NCBI RefSeq assembly: GCF_004327335.1
Contig: NZ_QJUO01000022.1
Location: 1 to 64,000 of the forward strand
Direction of reading: 5' to 3'
Length of the DNA stretch: 64,000 nt
Origin: Stutzerimonas kirkiae
GTDB lineage: Bacteria > Pseudomonadota > Gammaproteobacteria > Pseudomonadales > Pseudomonadaceae
Part shown: piece by piece, positions 31,268-39,829 of the stretch
Position numbering within the stretch: the stretch's first letter is position 1
Layout: each line of letters begins with the position of its first letter
Translations under genes and position numbers: made by a program
The notes under the pieces: model-generated
Database searches by the model: none
The model's input: only the letters and a program-made list of their open reading frames with translations
Told to the model about the DNA's origin: nothing

Positions 31268-31990
31268 CTACCGCTGCTTGATTATGCCTTCCAACTGCCC
31301 ATAGGGGATCAGCAGCTCCGGGTGCCCGCTGGAGTAGGGGGCGATGGCATAGACATCGTACTTGAGCAGGACGCCTTCCTTGAGCAGGGCGACATGATCG
31401 GTGCGTTGGAAGGGCCAGGACGCCAGGAAGTCATCGTCGCGGGCGAAGCCATTGGCGGCCAGCCATTTCCAGTGGGCATCGGCGGCCTTGTCCCAGAAGG
31501 CCCTGGCCTGGCCTGGCAGCAGCATGTCCGCCAGCTCCAGTTGGCGTTGCTGGCGCAGGTCGTAATTGATGAAGGCGCGCCCCGGCATGCCGTGGGCGCC
31601 ACCGGTGAACAGGTAGCTGGAAAGCTCGATGACCACCAGGTCGTCGTGGCTTTGCCGTACCTTGGCCTGCAGGTAGCTGCTCCAGCCGGGTTCGGCCTTG
31701 GCCAGGAAGTCGTCGCGATAGTCCGCCAGCGATGCCGGCACCTGGTCATCGGGCGTGAATACCGTCATCTGCCGCAGGCGCAGGTCTATCAACTGGTTGA
31801 GCGCAGGCTGGTCGGCGAATGCCAGTGTGTCGACGTTGACCAGCGGGCAATCCTGCCCCGAGCAGCCCTGTGGCGTCCGCTCCCAGGCGATGTGCTCGGC
31901 AGCCGGCGACGATGGCCCGCCGAGGCTCTGGCAGCCGGCGAGCAGGGATAACAGGACGAGGGAACACGACAGGGTACGCAGGGGAGACAT
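31268..31990 (-). CDS. DUF3298/RsiV-like lipoprotein
   Basis: A 240-residue predicted lipoprotein: the signal peptide ends in LLAGC with lipidated Cys20. The C-terminal half contains the RsiV/DUF3298 pattern, with FTGGAHGMPGRAFINYDL near 128 and a final APYSSGHPELLIPYGQL segment. Family members have a periplasmic domain related to the RsiV anti-sigma factor, but no sigma factor is adjacent, so a regulatory role cannot be assumed. The same gene follows thiC in other pseudomonads. Confidence 0.85.
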   Translation of the reverse strand: MSPLRTLSCSLVLLSLLAGCQSLGGPSSPAAEHIAWERTPQGCSGQDCPLVNVDTLAFADQPALNQLIDLRLRQMTVFTPDDQVPASLADYRDDFLAKAEPGWSSYLQAKVRQSHDDLVVIELSSYLFTGGAHGMPGRAFINYDLRQQRQLELADMLLPGQARAFWDKAADAHWKWLAANGFARDDDFLASWPFQRTDHVALLKEGVLLKYDVYAIAPYSSGHPELLIPYGQLEGIIKQR

Positions 31991-32290
31991 TGGCAGGTCC
32001 TTGATCTCGCATGGGGTGGTTTGAAGGCTTTACGCCCACGCCGTTCAACGTCTTCGAAAAGAGGGTTGTCGGATGGACGGTCGTAGCGGCTGGCTTGCCC
32101 GCGAGGCCTTATGGCCGGCGCGGCCACATTCGCGGCCAAGGCCGCTTCTACATGGGCACGACGGTCTTTCTGTCCGCTGAGCCCGCGGCCGTTCGGTTGG
32201 ACATTTCACGCTCGCAATGGGTTCGTTCCATCCTCTCGATTCGGCTGTCGTTTGTTCGGTGGGCAGGCTCGCGAGATTGTGAACAGGTTC
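31991..32290. other. Intergenic region with REP pair
   Basis: A 300-base spacer without a convincing gene; its main feature is the inverted REP pair at 32083-32151. The remainder shows no recognisable signal. Confidence 0.6.
32083..32151. repeat. Inverted pair of Pseudomonas REP sequences (REPIN)
   Basis: GTAGCGGCTGGCTTGCCCGC (32083-32102) and a matching inverted half ending GGCCAAGGCCGCTTCTAC at 32151 form the GTAG...CTAC head-to-head arrangement typical of pseudomonad REPINs. Each half has its own small palindrome (GGCTTGCCC; GGCCAAGGCC). The family assignment rests on recognised REP motifs. Confidence 0.8.
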
Positions 32291-32974
32291 TCAGAGGACT
32301 ATGCGGGCGCGGGCGTGGAAACAGTAGCCGCTGTTGCGCAGGGTCTTTACCGGCAACGACTGCCCACTGGCTTCTTCCACCTTGCGCCGCAGGCGGCGCA
32401 TCTGGGTATCCAGGCGGCGTTGGTCATAGTTCAAGTAGTCGGCGCCGAGTGCCTGGACGATACAGTCGCGGCTGACGTTGTTGCCGGCATTTTCCATCAG
32501 GCAGTGCAGTACCAGCATGTCCTGCTGCGACAGCGGCACCGAGGCGCCGGCAGGTACCCGCAAGCGCCGTGGGCCGACTTCCAGCGACCATTGCGCGTGC
32601 TGGCTGCGCAGTTCCAGGCGGCGGGCCAGGGCGGCCAGGGTCGCTGCCAGTTCTTCGAGGTCGCAGCCCTTGCTCAGGTAGTGATCGGCACCGATATCGA
32701 GGCCGTTGATCCGGTCCGCGGTGGTGCCCCTGGCGCTGAAGATGACGATGCCGAGTGGATGTCCGCTCTGGCGCAGGCGCTGGATGAGTTGCAGGCCGCT
32801 GCCGTCGGGCAGTCCTATGTCGATGACGGCCAGGTGATGGCGGTGCGCCTGGAATTGTTGTTCGAATTCGGCAAGGCTGGCGGTCCTGGTGGCCCTGTAG
32901 CCTTCTTCATCGAGGAATTCGCCCAGTTCCTGGCGTAGCACGGGTTCGTCTTCGAGCAATATTACATCGATCAT
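32291..32974 (-). CDS. OmpR-type response regulator
   Basis: A 227-residue two-component regulator. The receiver domain has acidic pocket E8/D9, phospho-acceptor Asp52 (VIDIGLPDGSG) and conserved Lys102. The C-terminal winged-helix DNA-binding domain (about 130-225) has DTQMRRLRRKVE and SGYCF near the end. ATG at 32974 gives the family N-terminus; further in-frame codons to 33076 are unlikely. No histidine kinase gene is next to it, so it is an orphan in this window. Confidence 0.9.
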   Translation of the reverse strand: MIDVILLEDEPVLRQELGEFLDEEGYRATRTASLAEFEQQFQAHRHHLAVIDIGLPDGSGLQLIQRLRQSGHPLGIVIFSARGTTADRINGLDIGADHYLSKGCDLEELAATLAALARRLELRSQHAQWSLEVGPRRLRVPAGASVPLSQQDMLVLHCLMENAGNNVSRDCIVQALGADYLNYDQRRLDTQMRRLRRKVEEASGQSLPVKTLRNSGYCFHARARIVL

Positions 32975-33136
32975 CGGGGCTATTCCGGAAGCGTGCATGT
33001 CTGGCGTTATCGTGGGGGATGCACGATATGACAGATCGAATCCATACGCACGTGCGTTTGCCGCATCCCGACACAAGGGCCACAGCAGTTATACTGCGAC
33101 GCCATTCTGGCCTACAACTGCTTGGTAAGGTGCTCC

Positions 33137-33991
33137 ATGCGCAATGATGCCCGCGATGAACTGGATGATGTGCCGAGCCTGGGTATGGCAGGCGAGCGTG
33201 ATGTCGAGTCGGCGCGGCATGAGCCACCGCGGCGGTCGGCGGCGGGGACGGGGATCTTGTGGAGTGTCATCGCCGCACTGCTGATTTCCTTCGGCGTGCT
33301 GGGCTGGTGGAGTTTCCAGCAGATCGGCCTGCTGAATATGCGGCTGGTCGCGACCCAGGAGAGTTTTGCCCGTATCAGCGAGGATGCGGCCGGACGTTTG
33401 CAGGATATCTCCGGCAAGGTGGTGGCGACCGAGTCCAGCGTCAATAGCGAAAGCGAAGCGCTCAAGCTGCGCATCAAGCAACTGGAAAGCCAGGTGCTGG
33501 AGATCGCGCAGCAGCAGCAGGCCCTGGCCACCGAGCAGAAAAGCCTGCAGGGGCGGCAGGGCAATCATGACCAGCGCCTGCAAGAGCAGGAACGCGGCCT
33601 GAGTGCCGGTGGCGAACGTCAGCAGGCTCTCGATGCGAGCCTGCGTTCTCTGCAGGGCGAGCAGAAAGCATTGCAGGAGACGCTGGCGCAGGCTTCCCGG
33701 ACGCTCGATGAACAGGCGCGGAGCCTGGCCGCGCAGAAGGACAATGCCACGGCCCTGGAAAGCCTGGGCAAGGAAGTGGGCGCACTCAAGGCGCGTGGCA
33801 ATCCGGCCCAGGCCATAAGCCGGCTGGAGCAGGACCTGTTGGTGTTGCGCAGTGAACTGGAGAATCGCCCGGCATCCGCGCAGGGGGTCGATATTGCCGA
33901 ATTCGACGCCTTCCGTGCCCAGGTCACGCGCAATATCAATACGCTGCAAAGCCAGCTCGCCAATCTGCAGGGCCAACTGAATGCTCGTTGA
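33137..33991 (+). CDS. Membrane-anchored coiled-coil protein of unknown function
   Basis: A 284-residue protein with a short polar N-terminus, one membrane segment at about 41-60 (LWSVIAALLISFGVLGWWSF), and a periplasmic region of about 220 residues. That region is almost entirely Gln/Glu/Leu-rich coiled coil (e.g. QLESQVLEIAQQQQALATEQ). No enzymatic motif is seen. It may be a structural or tethering factor. ATG at 33137 is preceded by AAGG. A small hairpin (34051-34071) separates it from the following diguanylate cyclase, oriented the same way. Confidence 0.75.
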   Translation: MRNDARDELDDVPSLGMAGERDVESARHEPPRRSAAGTGILWSVIAALLISFGVLGWWSFQQIGLLNMRLVATQESFARISEDAAGRLQDISGKVVATESSVNSESEALKLRIKQLESQVLEIAQQQQALATEQKSLQGRQGNHDQRLQEQERGLSAGGERQQALDASLRSLQGEQKALQETLAQASRTLDEQARSLAAQKDNATALESLGKEVGALKARGNPAQAISRLEQDLLVLRSELENRPASAQGVDIAEFDAFRAQVTRNINTLQSQLANLQGQLNAR

Positions 33992-34050
33992 TTGAGCTGC
34001 GTCAATAGACTGGCAGGCAGCACTCGTTACGCATGCAAGTTTCAGGTACG

Positions 34051-34071
34051 GGGCATTCTTCTGTAATGCCC
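34051..34071 (+). terminator. Small hairpin after the coiled-coil gene
   Basis: GGGCATT (34051-34057) pairs with AATGCCC (34065-34071) around a 7-base loop. There is no T-run, so the terminator role is tentative. Confidence 0.35.
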
Positions 34072-34137
34072 TGGTGATATTATCCGGGCACTCTTGCCCT
34101 GTTCTGGGGCACGGCGGACTTTCTGGCTGGTAACTCC

Positions 34138-35340
34138 ATGACTGAATCGTGCGATTCGTTCACCCACCGTCTGGCTTCCCTGCTTCCCAGTGAACTGGAG
34201 CGTACCGAGCTTATACAACTGCTTTCCCCTCGCGGGCACTCACTGATCCTGAAGCGACGGCGGGCGACACTGATCGTCAACCGCGTAAGGATGTTCGCTT
34301 TTCTCTTCGCCGTACTGACACCGCTCTGGGGCCTGATCGACCTGGCGGTATTCAGCTATCCGCTGTGGATGGGACTGGCCACCTGCCGGCTGCTGGCCTG
34401 CCTGGCCTTCATCTGCCTGCTGCTGTTCTATCGACCGAGGGGCAACATGCTCGATGCCTACCGTTCGATTACCCTGCTGTTCGCCATTCCTACGCTGTTC
34501 TACATCGCTTCGCACACCTTGCTGGGCGAGGGGCAGCACCTGACCGGCCTTTCCGCGATGGTGGCGACCGGATATGCCTTCCTGCCTTTCGTGCTGATGG
34601 CGGGGCTGGCGATCTTCCCCCTTACCGTCAAGGAAAGCCTGATCCTGGCCAGTGTGCTGCTGCTGGCCCAGGGGCTGGCCGGCTATCTGAACTGGGCGAC
34701 CCTCAACTGGCCGTCCTTCGCCGGTGGTTTCTGGCTGCTGGCGCTGATCGCGGGCGTCACCGCCCTGGCCAGCATCAGCCAACTGGCGTTCATGATCGCC
34801 CTGGTGCGCCAGGCCGTGCGTGACCCGCTGACCGGGATTCTGTCGCGTGGCAGCGGCGAGGAAATCCTCGGTCTGCAATGGAGCACCGCACGGCGCAGAA
34901 ACACCTGCCTGTCGCTGGCATTCATCGACCTCGATCATTTCAAGACGATCAACGACCGCTTCGGCCACGAGGCGGGCGACCGGGCCCTGTGCGAGTCGAC
35001 GCAGCATATGCTCGATAACCTGCGCGGCAGCGACAGCCTGTTGCGCTGGGGCGGCGAGGAGTTCCTGCTGATCATGCCGGATACCGACCTGCAGCAGGCG
35101 CGCCAGGCCTTGCAGCGACTGCTGAGCAAGGGGCTGGGCCATCGCCCCGATGGCCAGCCGCTGACCGCCAGTATCGGCCTGGCCGAGCGCTGCTTCGATG
35201 GTTGCGGCGACTACCATGCGTTGCTGGAACTGGCCGACCGGCGCATGTACATGGCCAAGAGTGGCGGTCGCAACCAACTCTGCTGGCAGGATGAACGCGA
35301 AGGGGAACGCCTGTTCAGCCTGTCGCATCCGCGACCTTGA
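34138..35340 (+). CDS. Membrane diguanylate cyclase (GGDEF)
   Basis: Makes the second messenger cyclic di-GMP from two GTP. The 400-residue protein has a multi-spanning N-terminal part (about five to six hydrophobic segments between 45 and 225). A C-terminal GGDEF domain has the active-site motif GGEEF at 305-309. RGSD at 296-299, exactly five residues before it, is the RxxD inhibitory site, so product feedback is expected. No EAL domain is present. Its 3' end overlaps the convergent pncB by 26 bases. Confidence 0.93.
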   Translation: MTESCDSFTHRLASLLPSELERTELIQLLSPRGHSLILKRRRATLIVNRVRMFAFLFAVLTPLWGLIDLAVFSYPLWMGLATCRLLACLAFICLLLFYRPRGNMLDAYRSITLLFAIPTLFYIASHTLLGEGQHLTGLSAMVATGYAFLPFVLMAGLAIFPLTVKESLILASVLLLAQGLAGYLNWATLNWPSFAGGFWLLALIAGVTALASISQLAFMIALVRQAVRDPLTGILSRGSGEEILGLQWSTARRRNTCLSLAFIDLDHFKTINDRFGHEAGDRALCESTQHMLDNLRGSDSLLRWGGEEFLLIMPDTDLQQARQALQRLLSKGLGHRPDGQPLTASIGLAERCFDGCGDYHALLELADRRMYMAKSGGRNQLCWQDEREGERLFSLSHPRP

Positions 35341-36520
35341 AGACATGCCGCAGGTAGGCGACGAAGGCTTCGTCCTCGCACATGGTCTTGCCTGGCGAGT
35401 CGGAAACCTTCGCCACCGGCTGGCCATTGCAGCGGGTCATCTTGATCACCATGTTGGTCGGGGTGACGCCCGGGATGTCGCAGGTCAGGTTGGTGCCGAT
35501 GCCGAAGCTGACCCGGCTGCGTCCCGCCAGCGCCCGGTACAGCGATAGCGCCACGGGGAAGTCCAGCCCGTCGGAGAACACCAGGTTGCGTGTCATCGGA
35601 TCGATGCCCAGCCGGCGGTAGTGGGCGATGGCCTTTTCCGCCCACGCCAGTGGGTCGCCGGAGTCATGTCGCAGGCCGTCGAACAGCTTGGCGAAATACA
35701 GATCGAAGTCTCCCAGGAAGGCATCCATGGTGATGCAGTCGGTCAACGCCGTGCCCAGTGCGCCACGGTATTCCCGTGCCCAGCAATCCAGGGCGGCGAC
35801 CTGGCTGTCGATCAGCCGCGGGCCGAGTTGCTGGTGGGCCATGATCCATTCGTGGGCCATGGTGCCCATGGGTTTCACCCCCAGGGTTCGCGCCAGGTGC
35901 ACATTGCTGGTGCCGACGAAGTGGCCGGGGAAATCCTGCCGCAGGCTGTCCACCACCATGGCCTGTACCGCGAAGGAAAAGCGCCGGCGCGTGCCGAAGT
36001 CAGCCAGGGTGAAGCCGGCCAGTTCCTGGGGGCTCATCCGTTGCCTGAGCCATTGGTATTTGTCCTCCAGCCGGGCCTGTGCCTGTTCCAGGCTGACCTG
36101 AGGATGCAGGGCGCGATTGCGCACTTCGCTGATGATCGCCAGCAGCGGGATTTCGAACAGGATCACGTGCAGCCAGGGGCCGCGCAGGCGGATCACCAGT
36201 TCGCCCTGCTCGATGCCGGTATGCACGTAGCGCAGGTCGAAACGGAACAGGCCGAGGAAGCGGATGAAGTCCGGCTGCATGTAGGGAATGCTTTCCAGGA
36301 ACGCCAGTTCTTCCGGTTGCATGCGTAGTTCGCTCAAGGCTTCCAGTTGTTCGCGCACGGCTTCCAGGTAAGGTGCCAGGTTTTCGCCGGAGCGGCTGCG
36401 GAAGGCCCATTCCACTTCAGCGTTGGGATAGTGGTGCAGGACGGCCTGCATCATGGTCAGCTTGTAGAAGTCGGTGTCCAGCAGGCTTTGCACGATACGC
36501 TCGGAAAAGGCTTGGGTCAT
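35315..36520 (-). CDS. pncB: Nicotinate phosphoribosyltransferase
   Basis: Converts nicotinate and PRPP to nicotinate mononucleotide in NAD salvage. The 401 residues are normal length, with [15 protein letters not shown] at the N-terminus, [11 protein letters not shown] near 220 containing the catalytic-loop histidine, and FSDGLDFP near 320. It is convergent with and overlaps the diguanylate cyclase gene. Its promoter region upstream is occupied by a MITE-like element starting 24 bases from the ATG. Confidence 0.96.
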   Translation of the reverse strand: MTQAFSERIVQSLLDTDFYKLTMMQAVLHHYPNAEVEWAFRSRSGENLAPYLEAVREQLEALSELRMQPEELAFLESIPYMQPDFIRFLGLFRFDLRYVHTGIEQGELVIRLRGPWLHVILFEIPLLAIISEVRNRALHPQVSLEQAQARLEDKYQWLRQRMSPQELAGFTLADFGTRRRFSFAVQAMVVDSLRQDFPGHFVGTSNVHLARTLGVKPMGTMAHEWIMAHQQLGPRLIDSQVAALDCWAREYRGALGTALTDCITMDAFLGDFDLYFAKLFDGLRHDSGDPLAWAEKAIAHYRRLGIDPMTRNLVFSDGLDFPVALSLYRALAGRSRVSFGIGTNLTCDIPGVTPTNMVIKMTRCNGQPVAKVSDSPGKTMCEDEAFVAYLRHVFKVADATG

Positions 36521-37018
36521 GGCGGGCTCGCTATCCAGGTTGCTAGGGTCTGTTGACGTTTCGTCGCAAGCCGCGTTGTCGCGAGAAATTCCTCCCGGTC
36601 AGGCCGCGCCCGTTCCCGACGGGCTTGCGGCATTCACTCCATCCCTGGAGATTGGGCAGGACGCAGGCAATGGTCACTCCCTTGCCAAGCCCTGCAACGA
36701 CAGCGGGGGGCATTTCTCGCACAACCCGGAGGGCCGGGCCTGTTTTCACACCAGGCTGTGTTACTCGATGGCTCATTTGGCCCACCAAACTTCGCATCTC
36801 GCGCCTTGCCTCGTGTGAAAACAGGCTCCGGCGCGGTCGCGCCGAAACGTCAACAGACCCTAAGTGGTGGCGGGATTCTCGCATGTCGGGAGGGACGGTT
36901 GCTTACGGCATGATATTGCATGTAATACCGGGCAAAGGCTCATTTACACTATGCCCCCAGCCCAGGCACGTGGGAGGCGGGGCGGTTGGCCCTGCCCACG
37001 CCCTGGTTCACTGGCCCG
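36521..37018. other. Intergenic region between pncB and the 7TMR kinase
   Basis: About 500 bases: the first 340 are almost filled by the MITE-like element (36544-36862). The remaining 156 bases before the kinase start contain a possible TTGCTT...TAATAC promoter pair near 36899-36928 (weak) but no gene. Confidence 0.65.
36544..36862. mobile_element. MITE-like non-coding element with 20-base terminal inverted repeats
   Basis: The 319-base element is bounded by TAGGGTCTGTTGACGTTTCG (36544-36563) and its exact inverse (36843-36862), and the outer TA could be a TA target duplication. A second internal inverted pair, CCTGTTTTCACAC (36739-36751) and GTGTGAAAACAGG (36813-36825), can form a further stem. 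No protein of transposase type is encoded. The parent transposon is not in this window; the IS at 62.7 kb has unrelated ends. Confidence 0.8.
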
Positions 37019-39070
37019 ATGACAGTCGTCTTCATTTTTTGCGGTGTTCCCGTGCCTTCGATCCTGTTGCGTTTGCTGTCGCTGTGGTGCTGTCTGTGCC
37101 TGCCGCTCGAGGCGCTGGCGGATGTCCTGCGCCTGGAAAGCGGCATGCACTCTTCCGGAACCTCCGGGTATCTGGAGCGCTTCGATGATGCCGGCGGGCG
37201 GATGAGCGTGATGGACGTGGATGACGCATCCGGCTGGCAGCCGCTGCCGCATGGCTTGAGCGCAGGCTTCAGCCTGGCGGCGATCTGGTTGCGCCTGGAC
37301 CTGCAGGTGCCGCCGGATGCTCGGCGCAACTGGGTTCTGTCATTGAGTAATGCATTGCTCGACGATGTACAGGTCTATCTGCACGATGGCGACCGCTGGC
37401 GTCTGATCGGCCACAGTGGCGAGAACCTGCCCCGTGCCCTCTGGCCGGTGGATAACCGCAGTCCGGCATTCCATCTGCCGCCGCTGGGGCTCGACGAGCA
37501 ACGGCTGATGGTGCGGTTGCAGAGCAAGAATGCCCTGGCGGTGCGGCTGGATATCTGGGAGCAGCAGGCGTTCAACGATCATTCGCGGCGCGAGGCGCTG
37601 CTCTTCGGTATCTATTTCGGTTTCTACCTGCTGCTGATCTGTTCCTTTGCGGTGTTCTGGCGGCTCACCTCCGCCCGCGACAGCGGGTTGTTCCTGATCT
37701 ATGTCATCACCGGTGTGTTCAGCGAGACTCTGACGCTCGGGCTGATCCAGCAGGCCACGGGGTTGCCGGTCTGGCTGAGTGACCGCTTGCTGGGCGTCGG
37801 CATCATCATCGGGCTACCGGTCGGTTTGCTGCTGGCGATGCGTCAACTGGAGCTGGAGACACTGTATCCGTTGGCGGTACGCCGGGTATTTCGCGTGTGC
37901 AGCCTGTTTGCCGCGGTGATGGGGGGCTGGATCATACTGGGGCACTACGGCTGGGCCATGGTCCCGACACAGACGATCGCCCTGCTGGCGATTCCCTGCC
38001 TGGTCCTGCTCGCGATCGTGCTGTGCGTACGCGGGCACGAGTCGGCACGGTTTTTCCTGCTGGCATTCGGGGTGTTCTATATCGGCATCATCATGGGCTT
38101 CATGCGCAACCTCGGCTATCTACCGGTCAATACCTGGACCGAACATGCCTCGAGCGTCGGTGCGATGTGGTACATGGCCCTGGTCAGCCTGCGTATCGTC
38201 GCGCGCTACCATCGCCAGCGGCGTGAACATGAGCGGGCCCAGGGCATGCTGCTCGCCGAGCTGGCCCAGCAGCACAGCCAGCGGCTGGAGCAGCAGGTGA
38301 TGCAGCGTACTTCCGAGTTGCGCGAGGAAATCGGCCGGCGTGAACGCCTGGAACAGGAGTTGCGCAATGCCTTGTCGCTGGAACGCAAGGTACGAGAGGA
38401 ACAACGGGACTTCGTGGCGATGGTTTCCCATGAGTTCCGTACGCCGCTGGCCATCATCAGTACCACCGCCCAGCGCCTGGGCGGGACGCTGGGCCGCATG
38501 GAGCAACGCAACCTGGAGCGTTGCCAGCATATCCGCAAGGCCTCCCAGCGCCTGATGGCGCTGGTGGATGATTACTTGAGCGATGAGCGCATGACGGCCA
38601 CCCAGGCAGAGCCGCGCCTGGCCAGTTGCGATTTGCCGAGCCTGCTCGGCGGTTTGCAGGACGAGTTCGCCGCCGGCCGCATCCAACTGGACTATCGCCT
38701 GGCCGGCAGCGACCTCTATTGCGACAGTGGGCTGTTACGCATCGCCCTGCGCAACCTGCTGGCCAATGCCGATCGTCATGCGCCGGAGCATGAACCGGTC
38801 TGGCTCGAGGTGGATGCGGATGGGGATTGCGTCCGCTTCCGTGTTATCAATGGCGGCGGCGCCATCTCCGAGGAAGAGCGCGACAGGCTGTTCCAGAAGT
38901 ACTTCCGTGGCCAGGCGGCCCAACTGAGCCCGGGTGCCGGGCTGGGGCTCTACCTGGTGCGGCGTATCGCCAGGCTGCTGGGTGGGAATGTGCAACAGGA
39001 GAGGAACGATGATGCCGAGCGCGTGTGCTTCTGCCTGACGTTGCCGTTGCAAGATGGGGGCGAGGGCTGA
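37019..39070 (+). CDS. Sensor histidine kinase with 7TMR-DISM input module
   Basis: A ~683-residue hybrid-less kinase. A signal segment is followed by a periplasmic 7TMR-DISM extracellular domain (about 25-175) and seven membrane helices (about 190-390). A coiled coil follows (QQHSQRLEQQVMQRTSELREE), then HisKA with phospho-acceptor His471 in SHEFRTPLA and an HATPase domain with NLLANADRHA and GAGLGLYLV. No receiver domain or adjacent regulator is seen. The start is uncertain: ATG 37019 has a poor ribosome site; TTG 36986 and GTG 37052 are alternatives. Related DISM kinases sense carbohydrate or surface cues, but the ligand is unknown here. Confidence 0.88.
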   Translation: MTVVFIFCGVPVPSILLRLLSLWCCLCLPLEALADVLRLESGMHSSGTSGYLERFDDAGGRMSVMDVDDASGWQPLPHGLSAGFSLAAIWLRLDLQVPPDARRNWVLSLSNALLDDVQVYLHDGDRWRLIGHSGENLPRALWPVDNRSPAFHLPPLGLDEQRLMVRLQSKNALAVRLDIWEQQAFNDHSRREALLFGIYFGFYLLLICSFAVFWRLTSARDSGLFLIYVITGVFSETLTLGLIQQATGLPVWLSDRLLGVGIIIGLPVGLLLAMRQLELETLYPLAVRRVFRVCSLFAAVMGGWIILGHYGWAMVPTQTIALLAIPCLVLLAIVLCVRGHESARFFLLAFGVFYIGIIMGFMRNLGYLPVNTWTEHASSVGAMWYMALVSLRIVARYHRQRREHERAQGMLLAELAQQHSQRLEQQVMQRTSELREEIGRRERLEQELRNALSLERKVREEQRDFVAMVSHEFRTPLAIISTTAQRLGGTLGRMEQRNLERCQHIRKASQRLMALVDDYLSDERMTATQAEPRLASCDLPSLLGGLQDEFAAGRIQLDYRLAGSDLYCDSGLLRIALRNLLANADRHAPEHEPVWLEVDADGDCVRFRVINGGGAISEEERDRLFQKYFRGQAAQLSPGAGLGLYLVRRIARLLGGNVQQERNDDAERVCFCLTLPLQDGGEG

Positions 39071-39119
39071 TGCCGCTTTGCCCATACCGATTGACCGGCC
39101 ATGCCGCCCGAGGTCCCGC

Positions 39120-39593
39120 GTGAGAAAGATCGCCCTGTTCGCCGATGTCCAGAACCTCTACTACACGGTGCGCCAGGCCCATGCCTGCCACTTCGACTAC
39201 ACGGCCCTGTGGGCGGATGTCAGCCGCCAGGGGACGATCGTCGAGGCCTACGCTTATGCCATCGACCGTGGCGATGCCCGCCAGCAGCAGTTCCAGCAGA
39301 TCCTGCGCAACCTGGGGTTCGTCGTGCGGCTCAAGCCCTATATCCAGCGCAGCGACGGTTCGGCCAAGGGCGACTGGGACGTGGGCATCACCATCGACGT
39401 GCTGGACGCCACCCCCCGTGTGGAGGCGGTGGTGCTGGCCTCGGGCGACGGCGACTTCGACCTGCTGCTGGAGCGGGTACGGCGCGATGGTGTGCATGCC
39501 ACCGCCTACGGCGTCCCGGGGCTGACGGCACAGTCGCTGATCCGCGCGGCGGACCGTTATGTGCCGATCGAGGGGCGACTCCTGCTGCGCTGA
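39120..39593 (+). CDS. NYN-domain (LabA/DUF88) PIN-fold protein
   Basis: A 157-residue cytoplasmic protein with the NYN domain pattern: ALFADVQNLYYTV at the N-terminus (catalytic Asp), KGDWDVGITIDV near 88 and VVLASGDGDFDLLLERV near 105. NYN/LabA proteins have a PIN-like nuclease fold and often act on RNA. GTG at 39120 is the start because GAGG precedes it and the motif begins at once; upstream codons overlap the end of the kinase gene. Probably cotranscribed with the kinase, 49 bases upstream. Confidence 0.88.
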   Translation: MRKIALFADVQNLYYTVRQAHACHFDYTALWADVSRQGTIVEAYAYAIDRGDARQQQFQQILRNLGFVVRLKPYIQRSDGSAKGDWDVGITIDVLDATPRVEAVVLASGDGDFDLLLERVRRDGVHATAYGVPGLTAQSLIRAADRYVPIEGRLLLR

Positions 39594-39626
39594 CGCTTCG
39601 CGCGCGGGCAGATAGCCTTCGATAAA

Positions 39627-39658
39627 AGCGCTGGAGACTGGAGACTGGAGGCTGGACG
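39627..39658. repeat. CTGGAGA/CTGGAGG heptad run after the NYN gene
   Basis: GCTGGAGACTGGAGACTGGAGGCTGGACG is a four-unit run of the GGCTGGA-type heptad, lying between the convergent NYN gene and spoVR. A weaker complementary piece (CCAGCTTCCAGC) is near 39707. Confidence 0.5.
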
Positions 39659-39829
39659 AGAGGCCGTTCGTGCTCTACCGAAACCAAGGCTTCTACGCCC
39701 CGCTGTCCAGCTTCCAGCGCTTTTGTCGGTTCTTTGAGTGCATAGCGCGATCGCCCTGTCATGCGATTGCCCTGACGATCCTTCGAGACCATGCCCAGGG
39801 ACAATGGCGCCTTGTCGCGACGGGCGGCG

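Noticed and set aside
36544..36862. Relation of the MITE-like element to the IS at 62.7 kb
   Set aside because: Terminal sequences (TAGGGTCTG versus GGCTATGCC) and duplication sizes (2 versus 8 bases) do not match.
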